Shown here piece after piece: positions 20,347 to 29,034 of a stretch of 64,000 nucleotides of DNA. The stretch is from Micromonospora aurantiaca ATCC 27029 (GTDB lineage: Bacteria; Actinomycetota; Actinomycetes; Mycobacteriales; Micromonosporaceae). A program made the translations under genes and the position numbers. Each line of letters begins with the position of its first letter. The stretch's first letter is position 1. The stretch lies in contig NC_014391.1 of NCBI RefSeq assembly GCF_000145235.1, positions 4,410,001 through 4,474,000 on the forward strand. The letters run 5' to 3'. The notes below the pieces were generated by a model, which saw nothing but the letters and a program-made list of their open reading frames with translations, did no database searches and had not been told where the DNA came from.

Positions 20347-21588
20347 ATGATCACCACGGCGGTCGGCATCGAGGATCTCCACGTCTACCCCGGCCGGGCG
20401 TACGTCGACGTGCCCAGCCTGTTCGAGGCGCGCGGCCTGGACCCGTCGCGGCTGCCGAACCTGATGATGCGCCGCCGGTCGGTGAGCCTGCCCTGCGAGG
20501 ACCAGGTGACCCACGCGGTCAACGCCGCCCGGCCACTGGTCGACGCCCTGTCGCCAGAGCAGCGGGAGGCGATCGAGCTGGTGGTGGTGGCCACCGAGTC
20601 GGGGCTCGACTTCGGCAAGCCGATCAGCACCTATGTCCACGACCTCCTCGGCCTGCCGCCGCGCTGCCGGTCGTTCGAGGTCAAGCACGCCTGCTACGGC
20701 GGCACCGCCGCCCTGCAGAGCGCGGCGGCGATCATCGCCGCGAGCCCGGCGCCGGACGCGCGGGCGCTCGTGATCGCCACCGACATCGCCGGCGTCGCGG
20801 CGGCCGGCAGCTACTTCGAGCCGTCGGAGGGCGCCGGCGCGGTCGCGATGCTGGTCAGCCGTACGCCCGACGTGCTGCGGCTCGACCTGGGCGCCAGCGG
20901 GTACCACACCCAGGAGGTGATGGACACGCTGCGGCCCCGGCCGGACGTCGACGTGGTGAACTCCGACCTGTCCCTGCTCGCCTATCTCACCTGTCTGGAA
21001 CGGTGCTTCGCCGCCTACCGGGACCGCGTCGAGGGCGCCGACATCGTCACCACGTTCGACCACCTCGTCTTCCACATCCCCTTCGCCGGGATGGTCAAGG
21101 GCGCCCACCGCACGCTGCTGCGCAAGACCAAGCGCATGGCGCCGGCCGACATCGACAGGGACTTCGCGGCGCGGGTGGCCCCGTCGCTGTCGTACACGAG
21201 CCAGATCGGCAATCTCTACTCCGGTTCGCTCTACCTCGCGCTGTGTTCGCTGATCGACCACGCCGACTTCACGGTGGCCCGCCGGATCGGCCTGTTCTCC
21301 TACGGCTCCGGCTGCGGGTCCGAGTTCTTCAGCGGCGTCGTCACCGAGCGCGCCGCCGGCCGGCTCGCGGCCCGCCCGCTCGCCCGCGCCGTCGAGGAAC
21401 GCCGCCGGCTCACAGTCGCCGAGTTCGACGAATGGAGCCGGCACACCGCCGACCGCGCCTTCGGCGTCCGCGACGCCGTCCTGGACACCGGCCCCTACCG
21501 GTCCGTCCTGGACAGCCACGTGGCCGGCCGGGGCCTGCTGCTGCTCGACCGGATCGAAGACTTCCACCGCGTGTACCGGTGGAGTTGA
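20347..21588 (+). CDS. hydroxymethylglutaryl-CoA synthase homologue (PksG-type)
   Basis: 413 residues. The catalytic triad of the HMGS family is visible: Glu about 84 (ATESGLDFGK), Cys about 116 (VKHACYGGT) and His about 243 (VFHIPFAGMVKGAH). In trans-AT systems this enzyme condenses an ACP-bound acetyl-type donor with the beta-keto group of the growing chain, which starts beta-branching. Partners in the window are ECH1 at 14114 and the embedded ECH2 domain at about 2420-1690. The donor ACP and the KS-like malonyl-ACP decarboxylase are not in the window. GAAGAGGAG precedes the ATG, and a cluster-type operator lies upstream. It is followed after 23 nt by an acyl-AMP ligase. Confidence 0.94.
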   Translation: MITTAVGIEDLHVYPGRAYVDVPSLFEARGLDPSRLPNLMMRRRSVSLPCEDQVTHAVNAARPLVDALSPEQREAIELVVVATESGLDFGKPISTYVHDLLGLPPRCRSFEVKHACYGGTAALQSAAAIIAASPAPDARALVIATDIAGVAAAGSYFEPSEGAGAVAMLVSRTPDVLRLDLGASGYHTQEVMDTLRPRPDVDVVNSDLSLLAYLTCLERCFAAYRDRVEGADIVTTFDHLVFHIPFAGMVKGAHRTLLRKTKRMAPADIDRDFAARVAPSLSYTSQIGNLYSGSLYLALCSLIDHADFTVARRIGLFSYGSGCGSEFFSGVVTERAAGRLAARPLARAVEERRRLTVAEFDEWSRHTADRAFGVRDAVLDTGPYRSVLDSHVAGRGLLLLDRIEDFHRVYRWS

Positions 21589-21611
21589 GCGCGCCATCCG
21601 AGGGAGGACCC

Positions 21612-23096
21612 ATGAGTGTGCCCACGTCCGCGGTCGTCGTACCCGACCTGCTCCGGCACCGCACCGGCCTGATGCCCGAGCAGGAGGCGATAAACGTCCG
21701 CGGCAAGACGGCGATCACCTACCGGGACTGGGACCGGCGCTCGAACGCCGTCGCCCGCGCGGTGCTCGACCGGCTCGGCGGCACCGGGCGGGGCGCCCGG
21801 GTGGCGCTGCTGTTCGGCGGCGACGACTGGATCGACTACGCCGTCGCCTACCTCGGCGTGCTCAAGGCCGGCGCCACCGCCGTACACGTGAACGACACGA
21901 TGCCGGCGGTGGAGCTGCGCCGCCGGTTCGACCAGTGTGCGGTGGCCGGTGTGATCCGCGGCGCGGCGCTCCCGCCGTGGCGGGACGACGCCGGACGCTG
22001 GTCGGTGGTCGTCGCGGACCTCGACCAGGGCGACTCCGCCGCCGTCGACACCGGCGTCACCCCCGAGGACATCTCCGACATCCTCTACACCTCCGGCACC
22101 ACCGGCCCGGCGAAGCCGTTCACCAACCCGCACGGCAACCTCACGTACGGGCGCGGGTCCGCCGCCCTCGGGCAGCTGGTCGACCCAGCACCGCTGCTCG
22201 CGCCGATGCCGCTGGGCACCACGTCGAGCGCGACGACTGTCGCGGTGCTGGCCACCACGACGCCGTCACCGCTGATCGTGTGCTCACCGGACGACCCGGA
22301 GGAGATCGCCCGCCTGCTCGCCACGCACGGCTGCGCGACCCTCATCCTCACCCCGTGGACCGCGATCCGGCTCGCCGCCATCCGCCCGCAGGACCGCTAC
22401 GACCTCGGCTCGGTCAAGACCATCGGCAACGCATCGGCGATCATGCCGCCGCGCATCGCCCGCGACCTCCTCGCGGCCATGCCGAACGCCACCATCGCCA
22501 ACGCCTACGCGCAGTCCGAGGCGGTGCCGGCGATCATCCTGGGCAACGTCGACCCGGACCGGCCGATGTGGCTGGGACGCCCCGGACGCGGCACCGAGAT
22601 GCGCGTCGTCGACCAGCAGGGCGAGCCGCTGCCGCCGGGCGAACTCGGCGAGGTGTGGCTGCGCTGCGAGGCGCCCAAGCGGCTGTACCTCGACCAGGCG
22701 CTCAACGCCCGCGTGCACGCCGGCGGGTGGACCCGCACCCGCGACCTCGGACGCGCCACCGCCGACGGCGAGCTGTTCCTGTTCGACCGGATGACCGACG
22801 TCATCACCACCGACGGGAAGCTCGTGTCGTCGCTGGAGGTCGAGGCCGCACTCTACGACCACCCCTCGGTACGCGAGGCCACAGTCGTCGCGCTGCCCGA
22901 CCCCGAGCACGGCGAGATCGTCGCCGCCGTCGTGGCGGCCGACCCGGCCCTGGACGACGCGACGCTCGCCGCGTTCCTCGCCGAGCGGCTGGAGCCGCAC
23001 CAGGTCCCCGCCCGCATCCACCGCCTCGACGCGCTGCCCCGCGGCGGCACCGGCAAGGTGCTGAAGTACCAGTTGCGGCAACGCTTCGGCGGCTGA
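21612..23096 (+). CDS. AMP-forming acyl-CoA/acyl-ACP ligase
   Basis: 494 residues from the ATG at 21612, with GAGGGAGG upstream. The adenylate-forming motifs are clear: YTSGTTGPAKP (159-169), NAYAQSE, a TRTRDLG stretch where the family usually has TGD, and a C-terminal GGTGKVLKYQL with the catalytic Lys. The enzyme activates a carboxylic acid as its adenylate and transfers it to CoA or an ACP. Next to HMGS and in the same direction, it probably supplies a starter acid or an unusual extender for the polyketide. The substrate cannot be read from sequence. A housekeeping fatty-acid CoA ligase is less likely given the context. Confidence 0.88.
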   Translation: MSVPTSAVVVPDLLRHRTGLMPEQEAINVRGKTAITYRDWDRRSNAVARAVLDRLGGTGRGARVALLFGGDDWIDYAVAYLGVLKAGATAVHVNDTMPAVELRRRFDQCAVAGVIRGAALPPWRDDAGRWSVVVADLDQGDSAAVDTGVTPEDISDILYTSGTTGPAKPFTNPHGNLTYGRGSAALGQLVDPAPLLAPMPLGTTSSATTVAVLATTTPSPLIVCSPDDPEEIARLLATHGCATLILTPWTAIRLAAIRPQDRYDLGSVKTIGNASAIMPPRIARDLLAAMPNATIANAYAQSEAVPAIILGNVDPDRPMWLGRPGRGTEMRVVDQQGEPLPPGELGEVWLRCEAPKRLYLDQALNARVHAGGWTRTRDLGRATADGELFLFDRMTDVITTDGKLVSSLEVEAALYDHPSVREATVVALPDPEHGEIVAAVVAADPALDDATLAAFLAERLEPHQVPARIHRLDALPRGGTGKVLKYQLRQRFGG

Positions 23097-23239
23097 CCGT
23101 CGCGGTTGCCGCCGGCGCACGGCCTCCGCCGCGTACCCTGTCAGAGCTGGTGGCGGCACGAGCCGGCTGCCTCCGACCACCCCGGCCACCGGGGGGCTCG
23201 GGCCTGCGCAAGGGCCACTGACAGACATCGAGGTGGGAG

Positions 23240-23653
23240 ATGCCGCAGTTGAACCCGGTCGCGGCGCAGCGCGTGGAGGCCGTCGCCGTCGCGGCCCTCG
23301 CCGTCGTCGTGACCGTCGCGGCCGGGTACCCGTGGTGGTCGCTGCTCGCCCTCTTCCTCGTCTTCGACCTGTCCATGCTCGGCTACCTGCGCGGGCCGCG
23401 CGTCGGCGCCGTCTGCTACAACGTGGCGCACTCGTACACGCTGCCGGCGGCGCTCGGCGCGGTGGCAGTGGCAGCGGCCGCGTCCGGCGACCGGATCGAC
23501 TGGCTGGGAGTCCTGGCCGTCGCGTGGGCGTTCCACATCGCCGTCGACCGCGCCCTGGGCTACGGCCTCAAGACGACCGAGGGGTTCGAGCACACCCACC
23601 TCGGCCTGATCGGAAAGGCCCGGCGTGCCGGATCGTCCACCGACGAACGCTGA
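23240..23653 (+). CDS. DUF4260 small membrane protein
   Basis: 137 residues with three or four hydrophobic helices and the family signature HIAVDRALGYGLK near the C-terminus. GAGGTGGGAG precedes the ATG. The function of DUF4260 is not known. It is convergent with the M23-like gene and probably marks the right border of the polyketide cluster. Confidence 0.85.
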   Translation: MPQLNPVAAQRVEAVAVAALAVVVTVAAGYPWWSLLALFLVFDLSMLGYLRGPRVGAVCYNVAHSYTLPAALGAVAVAAAASGDRIDWLGVLAVAWAFHIAVDRALGYGLKTTEGFEHTHLGLIGKARRAGSSTDER

Positions 23654-23662
23654 CGGTTCCGG

Positions 23663-24304
23663 TCACGGGCGCGTCGGCCGGCAGTTCGCGCTCGTCAGCC
23701 GCACCGAGTACTCGCGGTCGTCGGACGTGATCCCGGACGGCACGCCGTCGAAGTATGCCTCCACCTTCTCCCAGCCCCGGCGCTGCTCGTAGTGCAGGTG
23801 CGGGGCGCCGGAGTTCCCGGTGCTGCCGACCCGTCCGAGCTGGTCGCCCCGGGCCACCCGCTGACCGGCATGCACCGACGGCGGTTCGAGCAGGTGCAGG
23901 TACTGCGTCTCCCATTTGCCACCGTGGTCGATCTTGACCCAGTAGCCGCCGCCGCGCCCCCGCGGCCCGTCCGGATCCTGCGGGGTACGTCCGCCCAGCG
24001 AGCCGTTGATCCCCGCCACCGTGACGGTGCCGTCGGCGGAGGCGAGCACCGGCCGTCCCCACGCGTCCCCGGAAGTCGGGAAGAAGTCGACGTCGTAGTC
24101 GTCGTGCCCCGGATAGGTGGACAGCCGCCACGTCTCGCCGCAGGCCACCGGGAGCTGGAAGTCCGGTCGCGGGCCTGGTGGCCGTACCAGCGGCACCACG
24201 ACCGCCGCACCGGCGGCGAGCGCCGCGAGGACGCCGACGATCAGCAGGACGCGCGGGGCGCGGCGGCGCGGGCGGCGGGAACCGTGGGGACGCTCGGTGG
24301 TCAT
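23663..24304 (-). CDS. M23-family peptidase-like protein, membrane anchored
   Basis: 213 residues. An Arg-rich N-terminus is followed by one membrane segment (about 19-41), then an extracytoplasmic LysM-less M23/LytM domain. Metal-ligand motifs of the family are visible as HDDYDVDF (about 68-75) and HLHYEQ (about 172-177), and GDQLGRVGSTGNSGAPH is the usual turn before the HxH. The YWVKIDHGGKWETQYLHL segment is also typical. It may cleave peptidoglycan cross-bridges, or act as a degenerate cell-wall-binding factor. It stands 7 nt downstream of the FGE-fold gene on the same strand, perhaps in one transcript. Confidence 0.85.
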   Translation of the reverse strand: MTTERPHGSRRPRRRAPRVLLIVGVLAALAAGAAVVVPLVRPPGPRPDFQLPVACGETWRLSTYPGHDDYDVDFFPTSGDAWGRPVLASADGTVTVAGINGSLGGRTPQDPDGPRGRGGGYWVKIDHGGKWETQYLHLLEPPSVHAGQRVARGDQLGRVGSTGNSGAPHLHYEQRRGWEKVEAYFDGVPSGITSDDREYSVRLTSANCRPTRP

Positions 24305-24311
24305 CCGGGCC

Positions 24312-25259
24312 TCAGCCCAGCTCGATGACGGGCCGGGTCAGGATCTCGTCGGCGTATCCGTCGTCGGAGGCGACCCACCGGCCGAAATCCTCGTCGCGGT
24401 ACGCGGTCGCGAGGGTGAGCCAGCCCAGGAAGAAGCCGCTCCCGCCACAGGTGGCACCGCCGCCGTCGCCACCGCAGACGACGGTGCGCTCGGTCGTCGC
24501 CTCGTGCCGGTAGGGGTCCTGCCCGATCGCCAGACCCCAGAGGTTCTCCTGCCGGTGCGGGCCGGTCCTGTGGTCGTACGGATAGCCGTCTCCGGGGCAG
24601 TCGTCGCCCCAGCGGAACAGGGTCGTCGCACCGGCGCCGCACGCCCACTCCCACTCGTCCGGAGTGGTCGTCCGCACGCCGAGGCTCCCGAGCCCGGCCA
24701 TCGCCTCGTCGTACGAGACCTCGCGGATCGCCCGGGCGCGCACCACCTGCCCGGTCGTCCGGTCGAACTCCACAGTCAGCCCGTCACCCGACCGGAAGGT
24801 GCGCACCCCGCCGAACCGGTTCCCGACCGACGCGACCAGCTCCCGCACCCGAGGGTCGTCCGGCGCCAGCGGCACCTCGCACGGGTCGAACGCGTCCACC
24901 GCGACCAGCATCGCCGGCATGTCGACGTCGCGTACGGGCGACGTCATCGCGTCGACGTACTCGGTCAGCGACGGAAGGCCGAACTCGGCGGCGCTGTCGG
25001 CGTAGTCGGCGGCCTGGTGCGCAGCGGGCCGGAAGCGGGCCGCGTCGTAGCCGAGCGTCGGCCGGCCGCCGGGTACGAGAGCGAACCGCATCCCGCCCCG
25101 GTCGAACAGCGCAGTCCGGTGCGACCGCCCCGCGTACGCCGTGTCGCCCAGGCCGGTCACTGTCAGCTCGTGCCGCGCGGCGACGTCCTGGGCGAGCCGG
25201 CCGGCAGCGCCGTCGGAGAGATCGTTCCACTGGGCATGACTGAGATCGGCGTACGACAC
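24312..25259 (-). CDS. SUMF1/FGE-fold protein of unknown role
   Basis: 315 residues. The C-terminal half resembles formylglycine-generating-enzyme (SUMF1) domains: TPDEWEWACGAGATTLFRWGDD corresponds to the family segment around EWE-A and WG, and Asn/Trp (ENLWGL) follows as expected. The N-terminal half (RFALVPGG near 60) looks like the family's usual start. No sulfatase gene is nearby, and the copper-binding Cys pair of true FGEs is not evident, so I do not call it a sulfatase activator. Other members act as ergothioneine-type sulfoxide synthases or are structural. It has no signal peptide. Confidence 0.7.
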   Translation of the reverse strand: MSYADLSHAQWNDLSDGAAGRLAQDVAARHELTVTGLGDTAYAGRSHRTALFDRGGMRFALVPGGRPTLGYDAARFRPAAHQAADYADSAAEFGLPSLTEYVDAMTSPVRDVDMPAMLVAVDAFDPCEVPLAPDDPRVRELVASVGNRFGGVRTFRSGDGLTVEFDRTTGQVVRARAIREVSYDEAMAGLGSLGVRTTTPDEWEWACGAGATTLFRWGDDCPGDGYPYDHRTGPHRQENLWGLAIGQDPYRHEATTERTVVCGGDGGGATCGGSGFFLGWLTLATAYRDEDFGRWVASDDGYADEILTRPVIELG

Positions 25260-25391
25260 GGCGAAAGGATAGCCACGGGCTCCGACAGAGCCGGATCGAC
25301 GCCGGTGCGACCGGTCGGCCCGCCTCCGGAGGCGGGCCGACGCGAGCTGTCCGGGTGCGCGACGGCACGCCGCGACCCGTCGACGAAGCGG

Positions 25392-26249
25392 TCAGGCTTC
25401 GTCGGCGTCCGTGCTGAGCGCGAGTTCGCGGCCGGCCTCGATGTCGGCGAGCAGCGTCGCCACGCGGGCCTTGGCCAGGCCGTATGAGTCGGAGCCGAGC
25501 ACCTGGTGCAGCGGCGCTCTGCCGCCGACGGCCACCTCGACGATGGCGGCCGCGGCCTTGACCGGGTCGCCGAGCTGGGTGCCGGGCATGGCCAGGTGCG
25601 CCTCGGTCATCTCGCGGATCGCCTCGTAGCCGTCGGTGGTGCGCGCCGGCAGGCCGAGGGAGGACGTCCGAAGGAAGTCGGTACGCGTGTACCCGGGTTC
25701 CACGACGGTGACCTTGATGCCGAGGTGTGCGACCTCGGCCGCGAGCGAGTCCGACAGACCCTCCAGGGCGTACTTCGCGGAGCAGTAGAGGCCCCAGCCG
25801 GGGAACGCGGTCAGCCCCAGGATCGAGGACACGTTGACGATGTGGCCGCTGCCGGCGGCGCGCATGCCGGGCAGGGCCGCGCGGAGCACGTTCCAGACGC
25901 CGAAGACCTGCACCTCGAACATCGTCCGGACCTCGGCGTCGCCTGCCTCCTCGACCGCACCGAGGAAGCCGTACCCCGCGTTGTTGACCACGACGTCGAT
26001 CCCGCCGAAACGGTCGGTGGTGGCCCGGACGGCCGCCGTCACCGCGGCCTCGTCGGTCAGGTCGAGTTCGAGGGGAAGCAGTCGCTCACTGTCGACCGGC
26101 CCGAGGGCCGCGACGAGCCGCTCGGCCGACCGGGTCGTCGCCGCGACGTCGTCACCCCGCTCCAGCAACTGCTTGACCAGTTCGAGGCCGATGCCGCGGG
26201 ACGTGCCGGTGACGAACCACGTGGCCGGACCTGCGGTGGGGTAGGGCAT
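25392..26249 (-). CDS. short-chain dehydrogenase/reductase
   Basis: 285 residues from the ATG at 26249, preceded by GGGAG. Classical SDR motifs are present: TGTSRGIG (NADP-binding, about 14-21), NNAG, catalytic Ser in NVSSILG, and YCSAK. The substrate is unknown. It diverges from an XRE-family regulator (26416), a pair common in actinobacteria, where the regulator probably controls the SDR. Confidence 0.92.
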   Translation of the reverse strand: MPYPTAGPATWFVTGTSRGIGLELVKQLLERGDDVAATTRSAERLVAALGPVDSERLLPLELDLTDEAAVTAAVRATTDRFGGIDVVVNNAGYGFLGAVEEAGDAEVRTMFEVQVFGVWNVLRAALPGMRAAGSGHIVNVSSILGLTAFPGWGLYCSAKYALEGLSDSLAAEVAHLGIKVTVVEPGYTRTDFLRTSSLGLPARTTDGYEAIREMTEAHLAMPGTQLGDPVKAAAAIVEVAVGGRAPLHQVLGSDSYGLAKARVATLLADIEAGRELALSTDADEA

Positions 26250-26415
26250 GGGAACTCCCGGATCTCGGTGTCGTCGTGTCCCCGGCCGGGGACGCCACTC
26301 CATCGTGGGTACGAGGGTGGGCCGAGAACACAGCCGGACGAGCCCAGCGCTGCCTGGGAACGGCGTACCCACCCAGGCGGTGTCGCGGACGACGTTCGCG
26401 GCGGATCATCGGGTC

Positions 26416-27321
26416 ATGGCAGGACACTCCGACCTCGGCCGATTCCTTCGTCAGTGCCGGGCCGACCTGACTCCGGAAGCGGTCGGCATCGCCGCCGTGG
26501 CGCAGGGACGCCGCGTCCGCGGACTGCGCCGCGAGGAGGTGGCCCTGCTCGCCGGCGTGAGCGTCGACTACTACACCCGGCTCGAACAGGGCCGGCACAC
26601 CAGCCCTTCGGCCGCTGTCGTCGACGCCTTGGCCCGGGTCTTCCGGCTCGACGCCGCCGCCCGCGCCCACCTCGCCGACCTCGCGCGGCCGGCGAGGCGC
26701 AGCAGCCGGCAGATGCCCGCCCAACGGGTACGCCCGGCGATGCACCAGCTGCTCGCCTCGATGACCGAACACCCCGCGCTCATCCTCGGACGGCGCACGG
26801 ACGTGCTCGCCTCGAACGCCCTGGGCCGTGCCCTCCTCACCGACTGGACACTGCTCCCGCCGCGGCACCGCAACTACATCCGGTGGGTCTTCCTCGACCC
26901 GGGCGCCCGCGACGCCTTCCTGGACTGGCCGGCGGTGGCCGCCGACGTGGTCGGCACCCTGCGCCTCTACGCCGGACGCAATCCCGACGATCCGCAGCTC
27001 AGCGAGCTCGTCGGCGAGCTGAGCATCAAGAGCCCGGAGTTCCGGGCCTGGTGGAACGGCCGCCACGTGCACGAACGCACGCACGGCACCAAGCGGATGC
27101 ACCACCCCGCGGTCGGGCCGATCACCCTCCGCTACGAGGCCCTCGTCCTGCCCGGCGACCCGGACCAGACGCTGTTCCTCTACACCACCGATCCCGGCAG
27201 CCCGTCGTACGACAACCTGCGCCTGCTGGGATCGCTGGCCGCCCGGACCGCGCCGGCCCCCGGCAGAGCCTCGTCCACGCCGCTGCCCGACGCGAGCAGG
27301 ACCGAACCGAACCCGTCCTGA
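26416..27321 (+). CDS. XRE-family regulator with MmyB-like ligand domain
   Basis: 301 residues from the ATG at 26416. The N-terminal helix-turn-helix includes GLRREEVALLAGVSVDYYTR followed by LEQGRHTSPS. The C-terminal MmyB-like (PAS-like) domain has FLDPGARDAFLDW and the terminal LFLYTTDPGSPSYDNLRLL. In this family the C-terminal domain is thought to bind a small hydrophobic ligand. It diverges from the SDR gene, about 165 nt apart, and likely regulates it. Confidence 0.92.
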   Translation: MAGHSDLGRFLRQCRADLTPEAVGIAAVAQGRRVRGLRREEVALLAGVSVDYYTRLEQGRHTSPSAAVVDALARVFRLDAAARAHLADLARPARRSSRQMPAQRVRPAMHQLLASMTEHPALILGRRTDVLASNALGRALLTDWTLLPPRHRNYIRWVFLDPGARDAFLDWPAVAADVVGTLRLYAGRNPDDPQLSELVGELSIKSPEFRAWWNGRHVHERTHGTKRMHHPAVGPITLRYEALVLPGDPDQTLFLYTTDPGSPSYDNLRLLGSLAARTAPAPGRASSTPLPDASRTEPNPS

Positions 27322-27340
27322 CGCCGGCCGCGCGTCGATC

Positions 27341-28189
27341 TCAGGCCCGCGAGGCGTCCGCGGTCCGAGGGACTCCGGCCAGCCGGTCGCGGCAGAAGTC
27401 CCGGAACGTCCGGGGTGGCCGGCCGGTCACGTCCGCGACGGTCGTCGTGACCCGGTCCTCCGAGCCCGCGGCGACGGCCGTGTCCAGGCCCGCGAGGAAG
27501 CGGGCGTAGTCGGGCGCGAGGCCGTGAGCCTCGTGGTACGCGGTGAGCGCGTCCTCGTCGACCGCACGGTGCCGGACCGGGCGGCCGAGGAAGTCGGTGA
27601 GCGTGGCGGCGACGTCGGCGTAGCTCAGCCGCTCGGGACCGGTGATGACGTGCTCGGTGTCGTGGGGCGCGGGATCCGTGAGGGCACGCACCGCCACCTC
27701 GGCGATGTCGGCCGGATCCACGAAGCCCACGCGGGCGTCGCCGGTGGCGCTGACGATCTCGCCACGCTCCCGGGCGCTCGCGGCGTGCGGATGGTCGCCG
27801 ACGAAGTTCTCCATGAACCAGGACGGTCGCAGCACCGCCCACTCGGGGATCATCTCGCCGAGCTGGGCCTGCACCTCGCCCAGTCCCGGCGTGCCGGCCT
27901 CGATCGCCGACGAGCTGAGCAGGACGGCCCGCCGTACCCGGGCACGCCGGGCCAGGTCCAGGAACGGCAGCATGGTCGGCGCCGGGTCGGCGTCGCCGAG
28001 GGGCGCGATCAGGTAGAGCGCTGTCACACCGTCCAGCGCCGTGTCGTGCGTGCTGCGGTCGTACCAATCGAAGCGGACGCCCTCGGCGGACGCCCGGCGG
28101 CTGGCGACGCGGGCCCGGCGGCCGGCGGCGGCGAGTCTCGCGGCGACGAGCCGGCCCGTCGTTCCCGTGCCTCCGACGACGAGGATCAT
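27341..28189 (-). CDS. NmrA-like NAD(P)-binding reductase
   Basis: 282 residues with an N-terminal Rossmann motif VVGGTGTTGRLVA and the LRPSWFMENF segment typical of NmrA/atypical SDR proteins (QOR2-like). It overlaps a short truncated gene by ATGA and probably belongs to one transcript driven from the region bound by the divergent TetR protein. Likely an NAD(P)H-dependent reductase or redox sensor. The substrate is unknown. Confidence 0.88.
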   Translation of the reverse strand: MILVVGGTGTTGRLVAARLAAAGRRARVASRRASAEGVRFDWYDRSTHDTALDGVTALYLIAPLGDADPAPTMLPFLDLARRARVRRAVLLSSSAIEAGTPGLGEVQAQLGEMIPEWAVLRPSWFMENFVGDHPHAASARERGEIVSATGDARVGFVDPADIAEVAVRALTDPAPHDTEHVITGPERLSYADVAATLTDFLGRPVRHRAVDEDALTAYHEAHGLAPDYARFLAGLDTAVAAGSEDRVTTTVADVTGRPPRTFRDFCRDRLAGVPRTADASRA

Positions 28190-28317
28190 GCCCGCACCCC
28201 CTCGCCGAACAGTTCCCGCACGGCCAGCGGGGCGAACAGGGCGATGAAGCCCGGCATGTCCTTGGCGAGCAGACGGTCCAGGGCCTGGTGGAACACATCG
28301 GTGGCGGTACTCGGCAC
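28186..28317 (-). pseudogene. truncated NTF2/SnoaL-like N-terminus (43 aa)
   Basis: GTG at 28317 opens a 43-residue frame, PSTATDVFHQALDRLLAKDMP followed by GFIALFAPLAVRELFGEGVRA. It matches the first helix and strand of SnoaL-like/NTF2-fold proteins, which are normally about 130 residues long. The frame then stops with an ATGA overlap onto the NmrA-like gene. The rest of the domain is missing. The simplest view is a deletion that removed most of the gene while keeping coupling to the next one. A functional micro-protein is possible but less likely. Confidence 0.6.
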
Positions 28318-28361
28318 TGCTGTTCCTTCCTGTCGGCGGCCGCCAAGCGGTGATCTACGAT

Positions 28362-28407
28362 AAGCGGACGGCCGGTCCGCTTCACCATAGCGGACTGGCG
28401 GTCCGTT
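28362..28407. promoter_or_regulatory. paired TetR operators
   Basis: Two inverted repeats with the same arms and 5-nt spacers: AAGCGGAC-GGCCG-GTCCGCTT (28362-28382, perfect) and AGCGGAC-TGGCG-GTCCGTT (28389-28407), centres 26 bp apart. They lie between the TetR gene (28425, rightward) and the reductase operon (leftward), so they are most likely the TetR binding sites controlling both. Confidence 0.8.
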
Positions 28408-28424
28408 TGCGAGAGGGGGCAGAA

Positions 28425-28973
28425 GTGCGGGCTGACGCGGCGCGGAATCGGGAGGCGGTGCTCGCCGCGGTCGATCGGCTGTTCGAGGCGGCGGACGACC
28501 CCGACCGGATCTCCATGGACGACGTCGCCGCTGCCGCCGGCGTGGGCAAGGGCACGCTGTTCCGCCACTTCGGCGACCGGCTGGGCCTCGTCCGCGCCCT
28601 CTACGGCACGCGCGGCGAACAGCTTCGGGCGTCACTCGCGGCGAGCCCGCCCGGCGACTCGCCGGCGGACCGCGCCCTGCACCTGCTGCGGGAACTGGTC
28701 CGGTTCAAGCGGGCCAACCGCGTCCTCACGCTGGCCCTGGAGAACGCGGGAAGCGGAAGCCCCTATCGCAACGAGTCGTACGAGCAGTGGCACGCGACGC
28801 TGACCGCCGTCGTGTCCGAGGCCCGGGGCCCCGAGTCGGCGGAGTTCCTCGCCCACGCCCTGCTGGCCGCGGTGCGCAGCGATCTCGTCGAGCACCTTCG
28901 CGACTGGCCCGACGAGCGCTGGGATGCCGGGCTCACCGCACTGACCCGGTCGGTGCTGGCCTCCGGGCGGTAG
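28425..28973 (+). CDS. TetR-family repressor
   Basis: 182 residues from the GTG at 28425, 4 nt after a GAGAGGGGGC ribosome site. The N-terminal HTH reads MDDVAAAAGVGKGTLFRHFG, a standard TetR_N. The C-terminal domain has no identifiable ligand motif. It likely represses the divergent NmrA-like reductase gene and itself through the two palindromes directly upstream. Confidence 0.92.
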   Translation: MRADAARNREAVLAAVDRLFEAADDPDRISMDDVAAAAGVGKGTLFRHFGDRLGLVRALYGTRGEQLRASLAASPPGDSPADRALHLLRELVRFKRANRVLTLALENAGSGSPYRNESYEQWHATLTAVVSEARGPESAEFLAHALLAAVRSDLVEHLRDWPDERWDAGLTALTRSVLASGR

Positions 28974-28999
28974 TTCCTCCCGACGGGTGCCAGGGTGGC

Positions 29000-29029
29000 G
29001 GGGCGTGAGTCGTGCCGCGCTCACGCCCC
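29000..29029. terminator. bidirectional terminator hairpin
   Basis: GGGGCGTGAG and CTCACGCCCC form a perfect 10-bp stem with a 10-nt loop, between the convergent TetR gene (ends 28973) and the secreted protein gene (ends 29035). There is no U-tract, as is common in actinomycetes. Confidence 0.75.
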
Positions 29030-29034
29030 TGCCC

